Below, piece after piece: positions 12,960 to 26,264 of a stretch of 64,000 nucleotides of DNA. A model generated the notes under the pieces. That model ran no database searches, was not told where the DNA came from, and was given only the letters and a program-made list of their open reading frames with translations. Where the stretch lies: the NCBI RefSeq assembly GCF_030272615.1, contig NC_081406.1, positions 142,965,041 to 143,029,040 of the forward strand. The letters run 5' to 3'. The position numbers and the translations under genes are program-made. Numbering within the stretch: position 1 is the stretch's first letter; each line of letters begins with the position of its first letter. Origin of the DNA: Cryptomeria japonica. Lineage: Eukaryota > Streptophyta > Pinopsida > Cupressales > Cupressaceae.

Positions 12960-13710
12960 TTACGCAAATGGCATTGTATTAAACAATGGATTATTGACCA
13001 CTTCAAACAATGCCTTTGGAGGAATTTTCACACTTAAATTCTTAGATGCATGTGTCTCAAGTAGTGTAGTTGGAGCCTCTTGTTGCAAACTAACTTCATT
13101 TTGACGAGGCTCAATATTAATGAGATTGTTTGTCTCATGTTGAACTTGAACATTACTTTGAGCATTTGACGTCACAAAATTCCATTGAATCATACTTAAA
13201 TATTTAATGGGAAACATTTGAAACATCTTGCTCATGAATTTATCCATTTTTTTGGTTATTTTGGGATTGTTGATAACCATATCAAAATCTGTGTGTGTTT
13301 GGATCAAAAGATGAATCTAGTTGATCATTTGGGTCAATTTCTTGTTGAAGGTCCTCAATTGATCCAAAGCCTTGTAAAATATTTTATCCTCGACATGATG
13401 TTGGTGGTCATTGGTTCAATTGATTATTGTGAAATGGTGCAATCCTTGAGGGTGTTGGTGGTACACTTCCACACCCTGGTTTCATTGGCACAAATATGGG
13501 TTTATAGTATGGCGACGATCATAGTTGTACCATCTCATATTGTGGTATTGTGTTGCTTGGAGGACCCACATTAAAATCAGGTGGTTGGGTCTGATATTGT
13601 TGAATTTTTGTGTTTGTTATATCATCCATTGGAAAAGACATAGCTTGATATGTAGGCTCTTGTGATTTTTTGGACTTGGACCTTGTTTCAACAAATATGT
13701 CACTATGCAA
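12960..13710 (-). pseudogene. Decayed reading frame, Pro/Gln-rich then charged; unknown
   Basis: Read from 13710 downwards, the frame gives a Pro/Gln-rich segment (QQYQTQPPDFNVGPP), then about 13510-13440 a segment with PYYKPIFVPMKPG after one stop. It changes frame near 13310 and continues as a 115-codon open stretch (13307-12960) with NPKITKKMDKFMSKMFQMF. Continuity across the breaks suggests one former protein of at least 230 residues. Nothing catalytic is seen. A gag-like or accessory ORF of a gypsy element is possible but not shown. Confidence 0.3.
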
Positions 13711-16065
13711 TGTTTTTTGGGATTTTTGGATTCAAGAATGCAATGAAATGCAACTAAAAGGATTGCAAATGCAACTTATGTTTTTTTGTTGTATTTGAAC
13801 TTTTTAGAATGATTATGAAATGAAACTTAAGTTCAAACTTAGGGAGAGAAAATGCAATCTATATTTTTGTTATTTTTGAAGATTTGGAAAACTCTTCAAA
13901 TGCAATTCTAAAGAGATACCCTAGGAAATTGAAATGGAATGAAGACCTTAAAAAGACAAACAATAAAGGACAAATTGAAAAAGTCTCACCTATGGCTTGG
14001 AGGCTAAGCTAGGTTTGACAAAAAAGTGTTGTTGACAAAAGGACAAGGGTTGGATTAAGGTCAAGACCCCCTTAACAATAAATTTGGATATGATCTAAAG
14101 ATTTAGATTTTTTAAGTTTGGTAAAGCTAATTTGAGATTAAAATGCAAATTGGCAATGATAATGACAAGAACGTAGGATATGATATGGATATGAAAGGAT
14201 AACTCAACCCAAGACAAAACTAAGGTTCAGGACAAAGCTAATGCAATAAGGTTATGAGAAGACTAATGATTTGGAATATGAAAATGCACCCTAATCCAAG
14301 ACCTAAGTTTGAGAAAATTACCTATCAATATAAAGAAAATGAATGATTAAAACCTAGTAAAATGACTTAACCTAGATGCCAAAGGGAATAATGATAATGC
14401 AAATGAAATATTATGAAGGCAATGGATAGGTCTTAAGACCTAAGTTTGGACCATGAGAAAACCTATCCTATAATGACATGGATTTTGAAACCAAGGATTC
14501 CAATTGTTTGATAAGCCATTCTATTGAAATATCTTCAACTTTGGGTGATAACTCTGATTAATTTTGAGACAAATTTTGACCCTTGAAGTTTTTTGGTTGC
14601 AATTTTGTGACCAAGCTTGTTATGTCTTTCTTTAATTTGATATTTTCCTTGAAATGATGTTTTTAATTTTGTTAAAAAACTCAAAAGACATAATGGCTAT
14701 TTGACTTGTTGCATGAAATGAATGCACATCCAGTTACAATCCTAAGGTTTGGCAGGGACAATAGTTTTTGGATTTCCACTGCAGATAAATTTGAGTTGTA
14801 CTTATTCAAAATGGATAGCCTAGAAGTTTGGTGATCTTGGCTCCCCCACCATGACACTCACTTCTTGGGTACACCAATCTTTGAATTCCCAAAGATTCGA
14901 AGATCTAGGGGAATTTGCTATCTCAATTATGAATTTCAAGATTGTGGGATGGCTTCAAAGGTCCAACCTCTTGCACAAACAAATAGAGTGATTTTGGAAA
15001 CTAAAATAATTTGGCTCCTAGTAAGGGCATTCATTCAGGTGGCCATATGTGTGGAATTTTGCTCAATTAAGAGGCCTCCTAGTCCTTGAAGGTTTTTACT
15101 TAGCACACGAATATTGTAGTGCCCCTCCTTGATCCATCTTTTATTTTTGGGTTTAGATAGATTATATTGCTATAGCATAGACTAACTTGAGATGATTTTG
15201 ATAGATGTTATGGATTTATTTATGCTTATGATGCTTCATTGTTGATGACAGACATGTTATATTTGCACTTGATATTATAATTTCATGAGGATGATGATGA
15301 TATTCATAGACTGTTATGATGACGGACTCTTATTTGATGATCTTTATGTGCTCATTTCATATGCATGGATTATATTTATGGTGATTTGATGGTATCTTAT
15401 GGTGTACTAGCCCTATTGTATGATTATTTCTATGCAATGTTTGATGTTATTGTGTGTGACTATCTTCATGAGTAGAGACAATGTCATATCACTCATTGTG
15501 AGCATGATATGTCATCACGATTTTGTATCACTTGTCTGTAACTTATTATGATGTATATGTATCATATATATTGTTTTTAGTGTTTGATGTAGGTTTCCAG
15601 GTACTAGACATTGACTTCACCTGGCTTCACAGGTCTTAGCATGTCTTTATCCCAATGGAAAATTGTTAGAGATGACATAGTTTCCCTCACACACTCTAGG
15701 TCTAGGTTGTGTAACTTGTCGATTACTCCACGACGTAAGTTCAGGTTAGAGTCTATGGTTGTTATTTCGAAATGTGAGATTTTTTTATTATGAAATATTT
15801 ATTTTTGATGGTTATTTAATTTAATTAATTATTGGGTTTAATGATTAATTGAGATTTAATTATCTAAGATTTATTTATTGATTTATGATTTATGATTTAT
15901 TAATTATTTGTTTGTTTATTTGATTATTGTTAATTTATTGGATTTATTGTTTATTTATTTAATTGATGTTTATTTGCTTTTATTTATTGAATTGGTATTT
16001 AATGGGATTTATATTTATTTTATTTTTATTTGTTGGCTTTTATTAATTATAGTTATTTATAATTA
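13711..16065. other. No recognised gene; low-complexity AT-rich sequence
   Basis: 13711-14500 is full of short words such as aatgcaa and aatgaaa. A possible gypsy LTR start, TGTAGTGCCCC at 15115, has no partner end that I can find. 15830-16065 is a run of ttattta/attaatt low complexity that precedes the solo LTR. Confidence 0.35.
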
Positions 16066-16070
16066 TTTAT

Positions 16071-19000
16071 TGTAATGCCTCGCCAAGAAACCCCTAAGGG
16101 TTTAAGTTAAAAACACTCAATTAGAGTGTAAATTTTTTTTTTTAAAATAATAATTAAGAGCGTTAATGAAAAGTTACAATATTAAGATAGATTGAAATTA
16201 TCTCAAAGTTATCTCTAACTAGATAACACAGCGGAAGGCTAAAACGATCCTAAGGAGTTTCCTAACGCGATTACATAACCTTACACCTAACTCAACTTGC
16301 GTCATTAGATCCATTAAACTGGATATCATAATTACGAGATAATGCATAGATCTTGATTATATATGTGTTCTATGGTTGGACATCTTATAATTTTAGGAAG
16401 CGTTCATTTACTTTGGGTGGTTGGGAGGCCATTGAGAGGTTATTTAATTAATGCACTTAATTTCATAATTTCATTTAGAGGCCCCCCCCCAAAAAGGTTC
16501 AAGCGTTTAATATAATGAAGTTCTTTCATTGGGTTTAAGGTAATCCATTCACAATCGATATCATCCTTTAATATTAAAAGTATGGTTAATCAGATGAGAT
16601 TCATTCATTAAGGATTAACTACAATTAATAGAGTGAGGCCCTTTCATTTGATTTCATGCATAGCCAACTAATGAGTTGCAGTTCTTATATGAAAGATAAA
16701 ATGTGAGTAGCCATAGAATTCATTGAAGTTTTGATAATGCAAATAATTGGACTAATTTCATTAAAGTGGGTGTGTATTAGGTCACACGAGAGCATCCTTT
16801 AAATTAAAATATCATTAGCTAGATGAAATTTATCATTTCAAGATTTGAATAATAATATCATAGTGACATTCTTCTATTGGGATTAAAATACAAATTTCTT
16901 ATTGCATATCACTCTTTTTTTTTGTTAAATGAAGTTAATATGAGAGATACTTTTACGAAGATTTAATGTATAAACAACAAATCAATTATTTCCCATGTTA
17001 GTTCAATTTTAGCAATCATAAGGGAATTCTTTTTTTTTTTATAAGGGTTATAACATGGATATCTAGTTAAGTCCACACAATTATCAAATTAATCTGGTGA
17101 GGATTATTGGTATATTTACAACATAAATAACTAAATATATTCATCCAATATAGTGGAATATAATTAACATGGCGTTGCTCATTTAAGAAGATAAAAGTAA
17201 TTACCTATATGTTGATCATCCTTTAGATTCCAACTTAGAAAATTATAACATTAATTCTATCTTTATTTCCCATACTCATTTGTTCAATTTGCATGCTTAA
17301 TAACAAGCTAATCCAATGATGTAACCTAGCAAGATTCTTTCCACTATTACTACGTTTGATTAACCTTATCAAAATACTTTTTCCACAACTTTAATTACAA
17401 TGTTTTAAATACTTTGCCATCATCAAAATTTACAATGTTTTATGAACCTAAATAACTACATTTATCCAGATGAATAATGTTATGCACTTACATTTGAATT
17501 CATTAAATTTCCACCATACACTTGTGCAAGAATACAACCATCCATGATAATTTAAAGCATAAAACAAAGTAAGCTAAAAAACATCGCATAACACAGATAT
17601 GATCTCGGAGTTCACCCCTAAAGGGCTACATCTCCGGGTCTGCTCAACTGCAAGACCCCTCTGGCATTTAATATAGTTAAGGTTACATATTTACATGTCT
17701 TTTACAATCTTGCCTTTTAGGCGATCACAACCATACTACAAATGACCATTTCGGTCAGTAAATACATCTCTACAAGTTTTCCAACTAAGTTCACATAAAT
17801 GTAAGCATTTCTCATCTGGGTATTTTACTTAATCCTTAGATAAACATCACTGACATGTTGTCTAGAACTATACACTAGTACCCCTCTCTTGCAACACAAC
17901 CATACCCTATTCAAAAGAAAATATACTTGATGGAAGACTTTGAAATTAAAGAAAACGCTCCCCATTGATTTATAAATTTCTTGCGTATATATATGAAGCA
18001 TGTACACGTGAATCCTCAAGTTATATTTAACCAATTAGAAATAACGCCCACATTTATCCATAATTACTAATTAATATTGCTATATATACATATATATAAA
18101 TTCAGAATGTACGAAAAATCAATATATGATTAATAACATATATTTCTACATGAGTTATCTAAATATCAATAATATAACCCCAAATATTATTTAATACACA
18201 AATTAAATAATATTAAATGAATAAAGAAAGAATAACTAAATTTAAATAATTAAATAAACTCCATTTAATATTGTTATTTATTTTATTTTTTATTTATTTA
18301 CTTACTATTATTTCGGCAGAACCATAAATAAAATAAATATTAAAAATAAATAAATAAATAAAAAAAGAACAAGTTTTGGGGTTCCCACGTGGACCCCACG
18401 TGGCCCCCCCCTTTGGTAGCCCACGCTACCATTGGTAGCGTTGCTACCAAATGGTAGTTGGCCGCTACCCTTGGTAGCGCTGCTACCATTTGGTAGCAGT
18501 TCTACCAGTGGTAGCGCTGCTACCAACTGGTAGCAGTTGCTACCCGTGGCAGCCATGTTTCCTCCCAGCGATGGGGGGTATAAAATTTATTTATTTTTAT
18601 ATATATTTTTTTTCATTTTATTTTATTTTATTTTTAAAAGAAATCTCTGGTAAAATAACAATACCAGACCCAGACCAAAACTGCCAGAATGCAGTCAACA
18701 ATTTACTAAATGAATATATATATATATTTTTTAAAAAAAACAATATATGTAAGTATTACAAAAAGGATGAATGACTCATCAAACACATAGTTTGAAAACA
18801 CGAATTTACAATATTTTCCAGCAAACCCCATTTTGAAAAACAATCACAGTCATAGCCATTTTTTTTTCTCTTTTTTTTTGAATGACAAGGGTTTCAAAAT
18901 AATAGAAGAAATTGTTGAATAACCCTCTCATTAAGCAAATCTTTGGCACAAGGAAGATCTCTTCTCACACAAAGATCCATCGAAACAAATTTTTAACAAT

Positions 19001-20549
19001 TTTTTTTCTACAAGAAACTTCTCATGGCAAACAATGGAAAATCTGAAAACAAAAATTGCAAGAACAACATACAAGCCTCTTTTCTTTCTTTTTTTTTTGT
19101 TAAAAAAACAACTTGAACAAATTGATAAAAGAGATTCCTACCTCAACAAGCTTTCCTGGAAAGATTTTGATGATGAGCCCCCAAATCTCCTGCTCTAAAA
19201 CTCCATCCTTGTCCAACATTCCTAATCTCTCTTCCAAAAAAAACCATGTTTTTCCAAAAAAAATGACCAAAAGCCAAGAACCCCCAAAAACATTTCCCAA
19301 CTAGTTTAAAATGAGAAACCCTATTTTGCCCTAATTTTCAATTTCGAAATTAGGCATTTATTTTTTTTTTGAAAATAAAAGAAACATGAGAATGGAAATC
19401 ATTATTTTCCATTACTCAATAAATCTAACTTGTTTTATTCTCATTAAAATTAACACGCTTCTGTTTCTTATTTAATCTCTAATTTTAATCTCTCAATATC
19501 AATTTAGGCCTACATTTATATTTCGGAACTATTGACCGGGTAAGGTGTTTTGATTAATTTAATTTTCTAAAAATCAATCTTTTTCTACTATATCAACTAT
19601 ACAAGTAAAAAGGAAATAATTTCTTTTTAAGTAATAAAATTTACCCTTTCTCTTCCAACATGCGAAAATGATTAATTTATTTCTATTTCTCAATTGACTT
19701 TTAAATTTTTTCCTTTCTAAAATGCATAACTCAATAAATTTGTTATTTTAAAATTAGCTATTAAATTAATTCGCTATAACGTAGTAAAGCGACATTTTTA
19801 AATAAATGACTAATCTAATGCAAGAGTCTTATTTATTCTAATTTCTCAACTTCAAATGCATAAATGTTACAAATGCGTAAATGAGCACACTAACCCAAGT
19901 TAAATACCTTAAGCTTGCTACAATAATAATTAAAGCAATCCCTTTAAATTAACGATTACTCGTATAGAAGAAACTACCTATTTAAATTTCTATATCACTA
20001 ATGTGTACGTTTACTCATTAAATTGAATCTAATACTTAGGATAACAAACTCCACTTACCTCGCGCAAGGCACGCACATCGAGGAAGTCCTCCAAATCTCT
20101 CGACACGCATCCCAATGAAAAGCAAGCCCCACGAATCCACACACGATGCTCACCTAACCATGGCTAAGGCAAGACGAGAGTTATATGACCACCAAATCCG
20201 AATTCTAAAGATGAAGGAGGCATACTCAACCTTGCAAATCCCAAAGGAGATGAACCTTGCCCTAAGCTGTGTTGTACCTGCAATCTGCTGCACCCATGAA
20301 TTCATACAAGCATGCATATACATATACATATTCAATGAAGGCGTTAGCTCAAGATTTATCACAAGGGTTAGGAACAATTACATTTACACGAGAATCGATG
20401 CAAAAGCACAATAATAAGTATGCATAGTTATTTATATTATCTAAACTACACATTGCATCATGGTTAACCTACCATTCAAGGATGCCACATAGGAAGTCAA
20501 TCAAGGTCAAACGAGTTTTTACAAGTCCGACTAGGGTATGGGCATTACA
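16071..20549. mobile_element. 4.5-kb solo LTR (gypsy-type ends) with 5-bp target duplication
   Basis: The unit starts TGTAATGCC at 16071 and ends GGCATTACA at 20549. Both sides are followed by a perfect 5-bp duplication, tttat (16066-16070 and 20550-20554). The termini are near-mirror images, so orientation is uncertain. There is no internal copy of either end, no PBS and no coding domain, which makes a solo LTR the best reading; a complete non-coding element is less likely. A palindromic array lies in its middle (18411-18555), followed by a TATA-like tataaaa at about 18590. About 4.5 kb is very long for an LTR. Confidence 0.75.
18411..18555. repeat. Array of short GGTAGC...GCTACC palindromes
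   Basis: About six copies of ggtagc/gctacc inverted pairs with 2-4 base loops, such as ggtagcgctgctacc, are separated by short spacers. Local GC content is far above the surroundings. It sits just upstream of a TATA-like sequence inside the solo LTR. Confidence 0.8.
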
Positions 20550-20554
20550 TTTAT

Positions 20555-23500
20555 TATGGGAAAATAGTGAACTATTATTTGTGGATTATTATTTATTGGT
20601 TGGATAAATGATATTATCCTTGTTTATTGTGTTTATTGGGATTATGATTTTTATGTTCTATTTGATTTAATATATTATACCTATCCACCTATTTTACTGG
20701 TTAAATGTAAATGGTAGATAAATAATATATGGTTTATGAAATATTTCGATTTGTTGGCTTGTATTAAAGTTTTGAGCTTTCTTTTTGTATTAATTCAGCT
20801 TACTGTGCATTCACGGGGGTGGGAAAATTTTTGGAAGCTTTGAAGATTTTGGTTTGAGGAGAGCTTTGCACTGGATTTGGATTCATTTGCTGAAGAAATT
20901 TCACTGGATTTTGGATTGCATCTTCTAATTTCTTCATTTTCCAGGTTGGCTTCATTTTCTAGCACTCAACATTTGATTTGGAAAAGATTGTATGTTGTAT
21001 TTTGAAAACATTGTTTGGGGAATTTGGAATTATTGTTTGCCAGAAGTTATTGCTATTTGATAAGGGATTGATAAGGGAAAATGCATTCCAAATATTTTGA
21101 TTTTCTGAAAATGGATTGCCCGAAGCTTATCATTGTATTCTCCATGTATGAAGGTAATTTTTTTAGCCATTGTATTTGATTGATTTTGGTTTGAAATCAG
21201 ATTGGGTTATGCCTTGGTTGATTGCTTGAATCTTCCTTCGTTCTAAGCTTGTTTTGGTGTTTAAGTCTTTATATGGTTGTTGAGAGTTCTTTGTGACTCT
21301 CTGAGACTACACATTTGGATGTGCAAACTCTTCCAAGAATATGAAAAGGCTCCAATTGAACATTTCAAGCCTTTCTTAGGTCTCCTAAGGTGGATTGCAA
21401 CTTTTCTTCATTTCTCCCTTATTGTTTTGGCCTTCTATGTGTAAGATTTGGCACTATGGGAGATGATTTCCTTCATGAAAATTTCAAAAATGATTATTTT
21501 TATGATGTTTTTATTGTCCTTGATGGTAATTGGATTCTATAGACCCTATGGTTGCAATATGAGAATCATTTTTACCCCGTAGTCTACCTATGTCGATTGC
21601 TAATCCCTATATCCTTGTTTGGTGTGTTTTTCTGCACTTTCTCTAAAAATGCTACAAGATCAACCATGGGAACTAAGGGACATACTAGGGGTGTGATGAT
21701 TTACCCCAAGGTCACTATGGTATGTACCCTGGGCCCTGAGAGACATGCCAAGCGTGCAGAAGCCCTAAAACTGCATTTTCAAGCTTTTTTCTCAAAAAAT
21801 GCTATCTAGGAGACCATAAATGCTATAGGATGGCCCAAAAACATTATAAGAAGTACTAGGGGTACTACCATACCTAAAAGGGGTGATAAATTGGGAACCA
21901 AGGGTGTTGGACTATTTCAGGGGCCCTAAAAAGTCAGTTTTTAGCCTATTTTGGTGTCTTTTTGGATTGCGAGAACTCTCTAGAGGCATGTGCAGTAAGT
22001 GTTGGCATTCTTAGTATTGAATTTAATTTATTTTTATCCTCCATGATGTTTCTTGTTTTCCAATAATAAAAATCATGACTTACCATTGAGGTGTTCATAT
22101 GCGATGTGTGGCTTCGACGAGAGGGAGAGACCCTCATTGTTGAGAGATTGATTGTATGACTCTAGTAAGATATCAAATTCCTTATTATAGAGGAATTGAC
22201 ATGGTTTTGATCTCTTTAATGGATTTCATTCATGATTTACCCTTCCTTTGTTTTGATTTGGTGAAGGCTTCCTTCTATGGGTTTGTCCATGTGCTCTTTT
22301 ATGATTAAGTTTGCAGTAGATTTGTTATGGTTTTTAGATTCTTTGCATGATGAGTTTCATGTTTCTTTTGAGATTTTCATATGATTGTGAGTTTTTACTA
22401 AGGTCTAGAAGCATGCAAGGGGAGTGAGATTCCAAACGAGTGACTAGGATCTTGAGGATTAGACACCTAGGTCATCTGGGGGTCTAGACTACCAAGATAC
22501 CTCATGGGAGTTTTCTTTGTAATCAAGTGCTAACATAATTAAATCTATGAGGGTTGGGTAGTGATAGGTTCTCACATTAAAAATAATAAATTGGTTTTGT
22601 GGGCTCAACTCACATCCCTGTTGGTTAGATGGATCCAGGAATGGTTGGGACAACCTTGGTGACCCGGGTAAACCGAACTCCCCAGATATCCTCATAGGTT
22701 GAGATGGCTCTACATAAGTATCACAGATGTCAGGAATAGTTTCCTAGGTTCCCATGATGAATTCATGAGATGACACTCCTATCCCCTACATGTAGGTCCT
22801 AGCTCCTTATTCTTTTCTTTTTGTTGTACCTCTGGAGTTCTCTTTTCTTTATGTTATGGTCATTTGATTCATTGTTGCATTCATGTTGGTGTTATGTGAT
22901 GTTATGTCGAGTCCTTTGGTTGCTAGGTGTCATCCTAGGTCTAGAGTGTGAGTTGGAACCTCATGTCATCTCCTAGCACGGGGGGTGGTTACTATTCTGT
23001 TCCACATGGTCAAGTGGTTTGATGCCTTCTTCCATCGGGATATTCCTCTTCATAGATGCTAACGTGCATGGATTGGATTCTTGGATTCTTCATGTGATTA
23101 TTCTTCAAAGTTGATTCCTATGTACATAAGAAAGAATAAATTGAATCATAATGATTTGTATATGTAAAGAGAATTATGCATCTTGTATCAAGATGGAATT
23201 ATGCAATGTTAATCTATGGAATGTATGGTAGAAAGGTTAGAATAGTTGCATTGATTCCTATTGAGTAAATAGGTGCTAATTAGATGAAATGGTTTAATGG
23301 ATTTAAGATGTTTTAATAGGGAATGCTATGTGTTAATGTTATGCTAGTTACATGGAAGGAAAATCATTAATTGAATAATAGAATATGATATTTTAGGTGG
23401 ATAAGTGTTGTGTTAGATGATTTCAAGTAGTGACATTAAGATACCCTAGGGAATGGATGTGTTTGCAAGAGTATGACTAATATATGTAGTTAAAATGTTT

Positions 23501-24063
23501 TTATTTTGCTTGTGTAAAGTAGCTTATTGGTTATGTACATGATGGATTATGTGAATATGCAAATAGTTATTGTAGCATTGATGTAAGTTGATGAAACATA
23601 GAGTAATGATTGTTTTTTTTAAAAAGTATCTTCATATTTGTTAGTAGATTTTAGGTTATTTATCTAGGGTATTTTGGCGAGTATTATCAATATTGAGGGA
23701 GACCTACGTCGACATGACACATCCACACTTGTTGCTTGTGACTTTTGTCACAAACACATTTTTTTATGGTGTCTCGAAAGAAGCTCAACTTGTTACCACT
23801 TGGGTCATTCCCTCACACCCGACCTTAAGGGCTTCTTAAGAGGTAGGCCCTCTAATAAAAAAAACTAGAGCATCGCTAACACTTTTCTCGTGCACCCAAG
23901 ACCATGAAGGCCAAGGGGAGAGGATAGTGTGTGTTAATTATGGATCTGCTCACATGCACAAGTGTGTCAAACAAAGTAAACACATGTTCATTTTAAAGCC
24001 CAAATTGAAATGTTATTTAACTACTAAATGAAGACACTCAGTTTCAAGGTTTTATCTTTGACA
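20555..24063. other. No recognised gene
   Basis: TG-rich, AT-biased sequence. The short + frame at 23674-23868 has several Cys/His (CDFCHKH, CYHLGHS) but does not match a zinc-finger spacing I know. The minus frame at 22489-22695 is not recognised. The stretch may be an ancient LTR or internal region. Confidence 0.35.
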
Positions 24064-24068
24064 ACATC

Positions 24069-25254
24069 TGTTGAACACAATGTACCACTGAGAGGGGGGT
24101 GAATCAGTGGTATTTAAATTCTTTTCTTTTTAAACAACCTTGGTATACTGGTCATCACCCTAATCACTAAACGATCAAACCGGTTAGACAAATATGGATA
24201 TCAAAAGAGGCAAACACACAAATGCAACCCACAACACCGGATGTATGAGGAAAACCAAATATGGAAAAAATCTCAGTTAGAAATGCTGCTGGAGTCTACT
24301 GCTACAATCCAGCCTCATAATGAAATAATGGATTACAATGATTTAAGGCACCAACCCAAGGAGCACAACCCCTGCACCAAGATCTAACTCGGTGATGTAT
24401 AATAAATTATAATTTTGATACAATTATAGCACCTAGTTGCAAATGCGTTTTGCAACACCTGATCAATAGATTACTATTGGTTAACAAACTTCTCTTCTTT
24501 ACTGGTTCTCACACTATCAATTATTAGATTACTCTCTTTGATCACTAACCAGTTACTCTTAGCCTCTCTTCTTTCTCTCTCATCCTCACACCACACTATG
24601 TCACACTCAGATGCCTTCTTGATCAATCACACCTCACCAGTTAGCTTAACAGTTAGACTTACAATAGTTCATCGGTTACTCTATCTCTGCCAGTTAGACC
24701 CTCTCACCAGTTCTCTTTCTAACTCACTCTACAAATTTCTTAGAATAAACTCTAAGAAAGATGATCTTTCTCCTTGCTCAAGATCTATTCTCTCTCACTT
24801 TTAGCATTAAGCATCAACTAATTTCAGTCTCAAGCACACATATTTATCTTCTAGGGTTCCCGCCAAAACAATATTTAAACAGTGTTGTGTTAGGTTTTGC
24901 CTTCACCAACTCAATCCATATTGGATTTGATCCAATCTACTTTTCCAGAGAGATGATCTGCATGTCATCGATCAACACCGCCAACACCTCGCATTCCAAT
25001 GTGTGTTTTCTATATCTAGAGGTCTACACCATGTTTTTTTGCATTTCTCTGTCACACACCATTAATGGCTTGGTTGTTTCCTTCAGCGAATGGGTACGAA
25101 GATCAAATTTTCTTAGAGGATAGGTTCAATCACTTGCTAGGTTGTCTTCCTCGAGCTGTAATCTTCTACCATCCTCCCATGACTTGTGGGCTTCATAAAA
25201 GCCGACCTGCTTGTTGACTGTTACATCGATGCACACTTCACCGACCTATGCATG
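24069..25254 (-). mobile_element. Solo LTR K (left part), minus-strand copia, same family as element A
   Basis: It starts TGTTGAACACAATG at 24069. The first 340 bases or so match the 3' end of element A's LTR in reverse, including the words around the terminal hairpin and the segment gcaccaacccaaggagc. The sequence continues after element B at 31899-32395. The flanking 24064-24068 acatc and 32396-32400 gcatc differ by one base and are a plausible target duplication. Joined length is about 1.68 kb. The open frames at 24538-25123 lie inside it and are not gene-like. Confidence 0.65.
24083..24112 (-). other. LTR-end hairpin of K (9-bp perfect stem)
   Basis: taccactga (24083-24091) pairs perfectly with tcagtggta (24104-24112) around a G-rich loop. 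Confidence 0.75.
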
Positions 25255-26064
25255 TGTGAGGATTAATGATAGTCCCAAAGATACTGAGAGGGGGGGGGGT
25301 GAATTAGTATCTAACTGGTTAGTAGAATATTTAAACTTATTAAGAACTTTACATCCCAAAACAATGTACCGGTAAATAAGAATTAATGCAACAAATAAGA
25401 ATAAAAAAGACAACATAGAGAGAACACCATAACACAAGATATTTAATGAGGAAACCTAGTGTGGGAAAAAACTCAGTGGGTTTTGTGACCCACAATATTC
25501 ACTCACTAGCCAATGAATAAATATTACTTACAATGAGGGGCCTGCACATGCAGGGAGGCCAACTTCCTAGAGCTCACTACTCAATAAGAGTCAGATTGAC
25601 TACAAAAGCGGATTATGAAATCCAGTACAATGTACTACTTCAAATCAACATCAACTATGCTAGGTTCAGTACCGGTTTAAGCTCATTCTATAACCAAAAC
25701 CTTATACAAAATTTATCTTGTTCGCATATAACATCCTTCCTTTTCCTTATTTTCTTACTCTCTCATTCATTCAACCATAATGATTTACAAGATCTCATAC
25801 ATATATGAATCTATTAAAATGTACCATGTCGGCTTTACAAAAGATAATTACATTAAAATACAATAAACAAAAGTTTATTCCCTATCGGCTGGGGTGTCGG
25901 TATGCATTGTTGCCACTGCTAGTGAAGTGCCTCCGGTGTATGTAGATGTCTATTGCTGGTGTCGGTAACTGTCAGTGGCTTACCAGATGAATGCCAGTTG
26001 GTTGCCAGATGGTTGCCATCAATGACAACATTAACTATTCTCATAAGAGTGTAGAATGCCAACA
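25255..26064 (-). repeat. 3' LTR of element B
   Basis: It runs from tgtgag on the + strand to aatgccaaca, next to the polypurine tract. The terminal hairpin has a 7-bp perfect stem, agatact (25279-25285) with agtatct (25306-25312), extended by one G-U and one A-T pair. Confidence 0.85.
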
Positions 26065-26076
26065 ATCTCCCCCTCT
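26065..26076 (-). other. Polypurine tract of element B
   Basis: + strand atctccccctct reads AGAGGGGGAGAT in the element sense and abuts the 3' LTR. Further purine tracts lie upstream at 26156-26163 and 26204-26215, so the tract is repeated as in Sireviruses. Confidence 0.75.
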
Positions 26077-26264
26077 GGCATTGATGGCAACACTCATGAG
26101 AAAAATCCAAAAATTGTTCCAAAAATGAAGTCCAAAAAGATACCAAAAAGATGTGCTCCCCTTGAGAAAATGATCTCCTCTAAATAATCATTTTTCTCTC
26201 CACTACTCCCCCTTTGACATCAATGACAAAGGTTGTCAAAAATAGTCAAATGAGTGCAAAAATG

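Noticed and set aside
15115-16065. TGTAGTGCCCC as the start of another gypsy LTR
   Set aside because: No matching end, partner copy or target duplication found.
23674-23868. Cys/His-rich 64-codon frame as a zinc-finger gene
   Set aside because: Cys/His spacing fits no zinc finger I know, and the frame is short.
24538-25123. Two + strand open frames of 88 and 120 codons
   Set aside because: They lie inside solo LTR K and have no recognisable domain.
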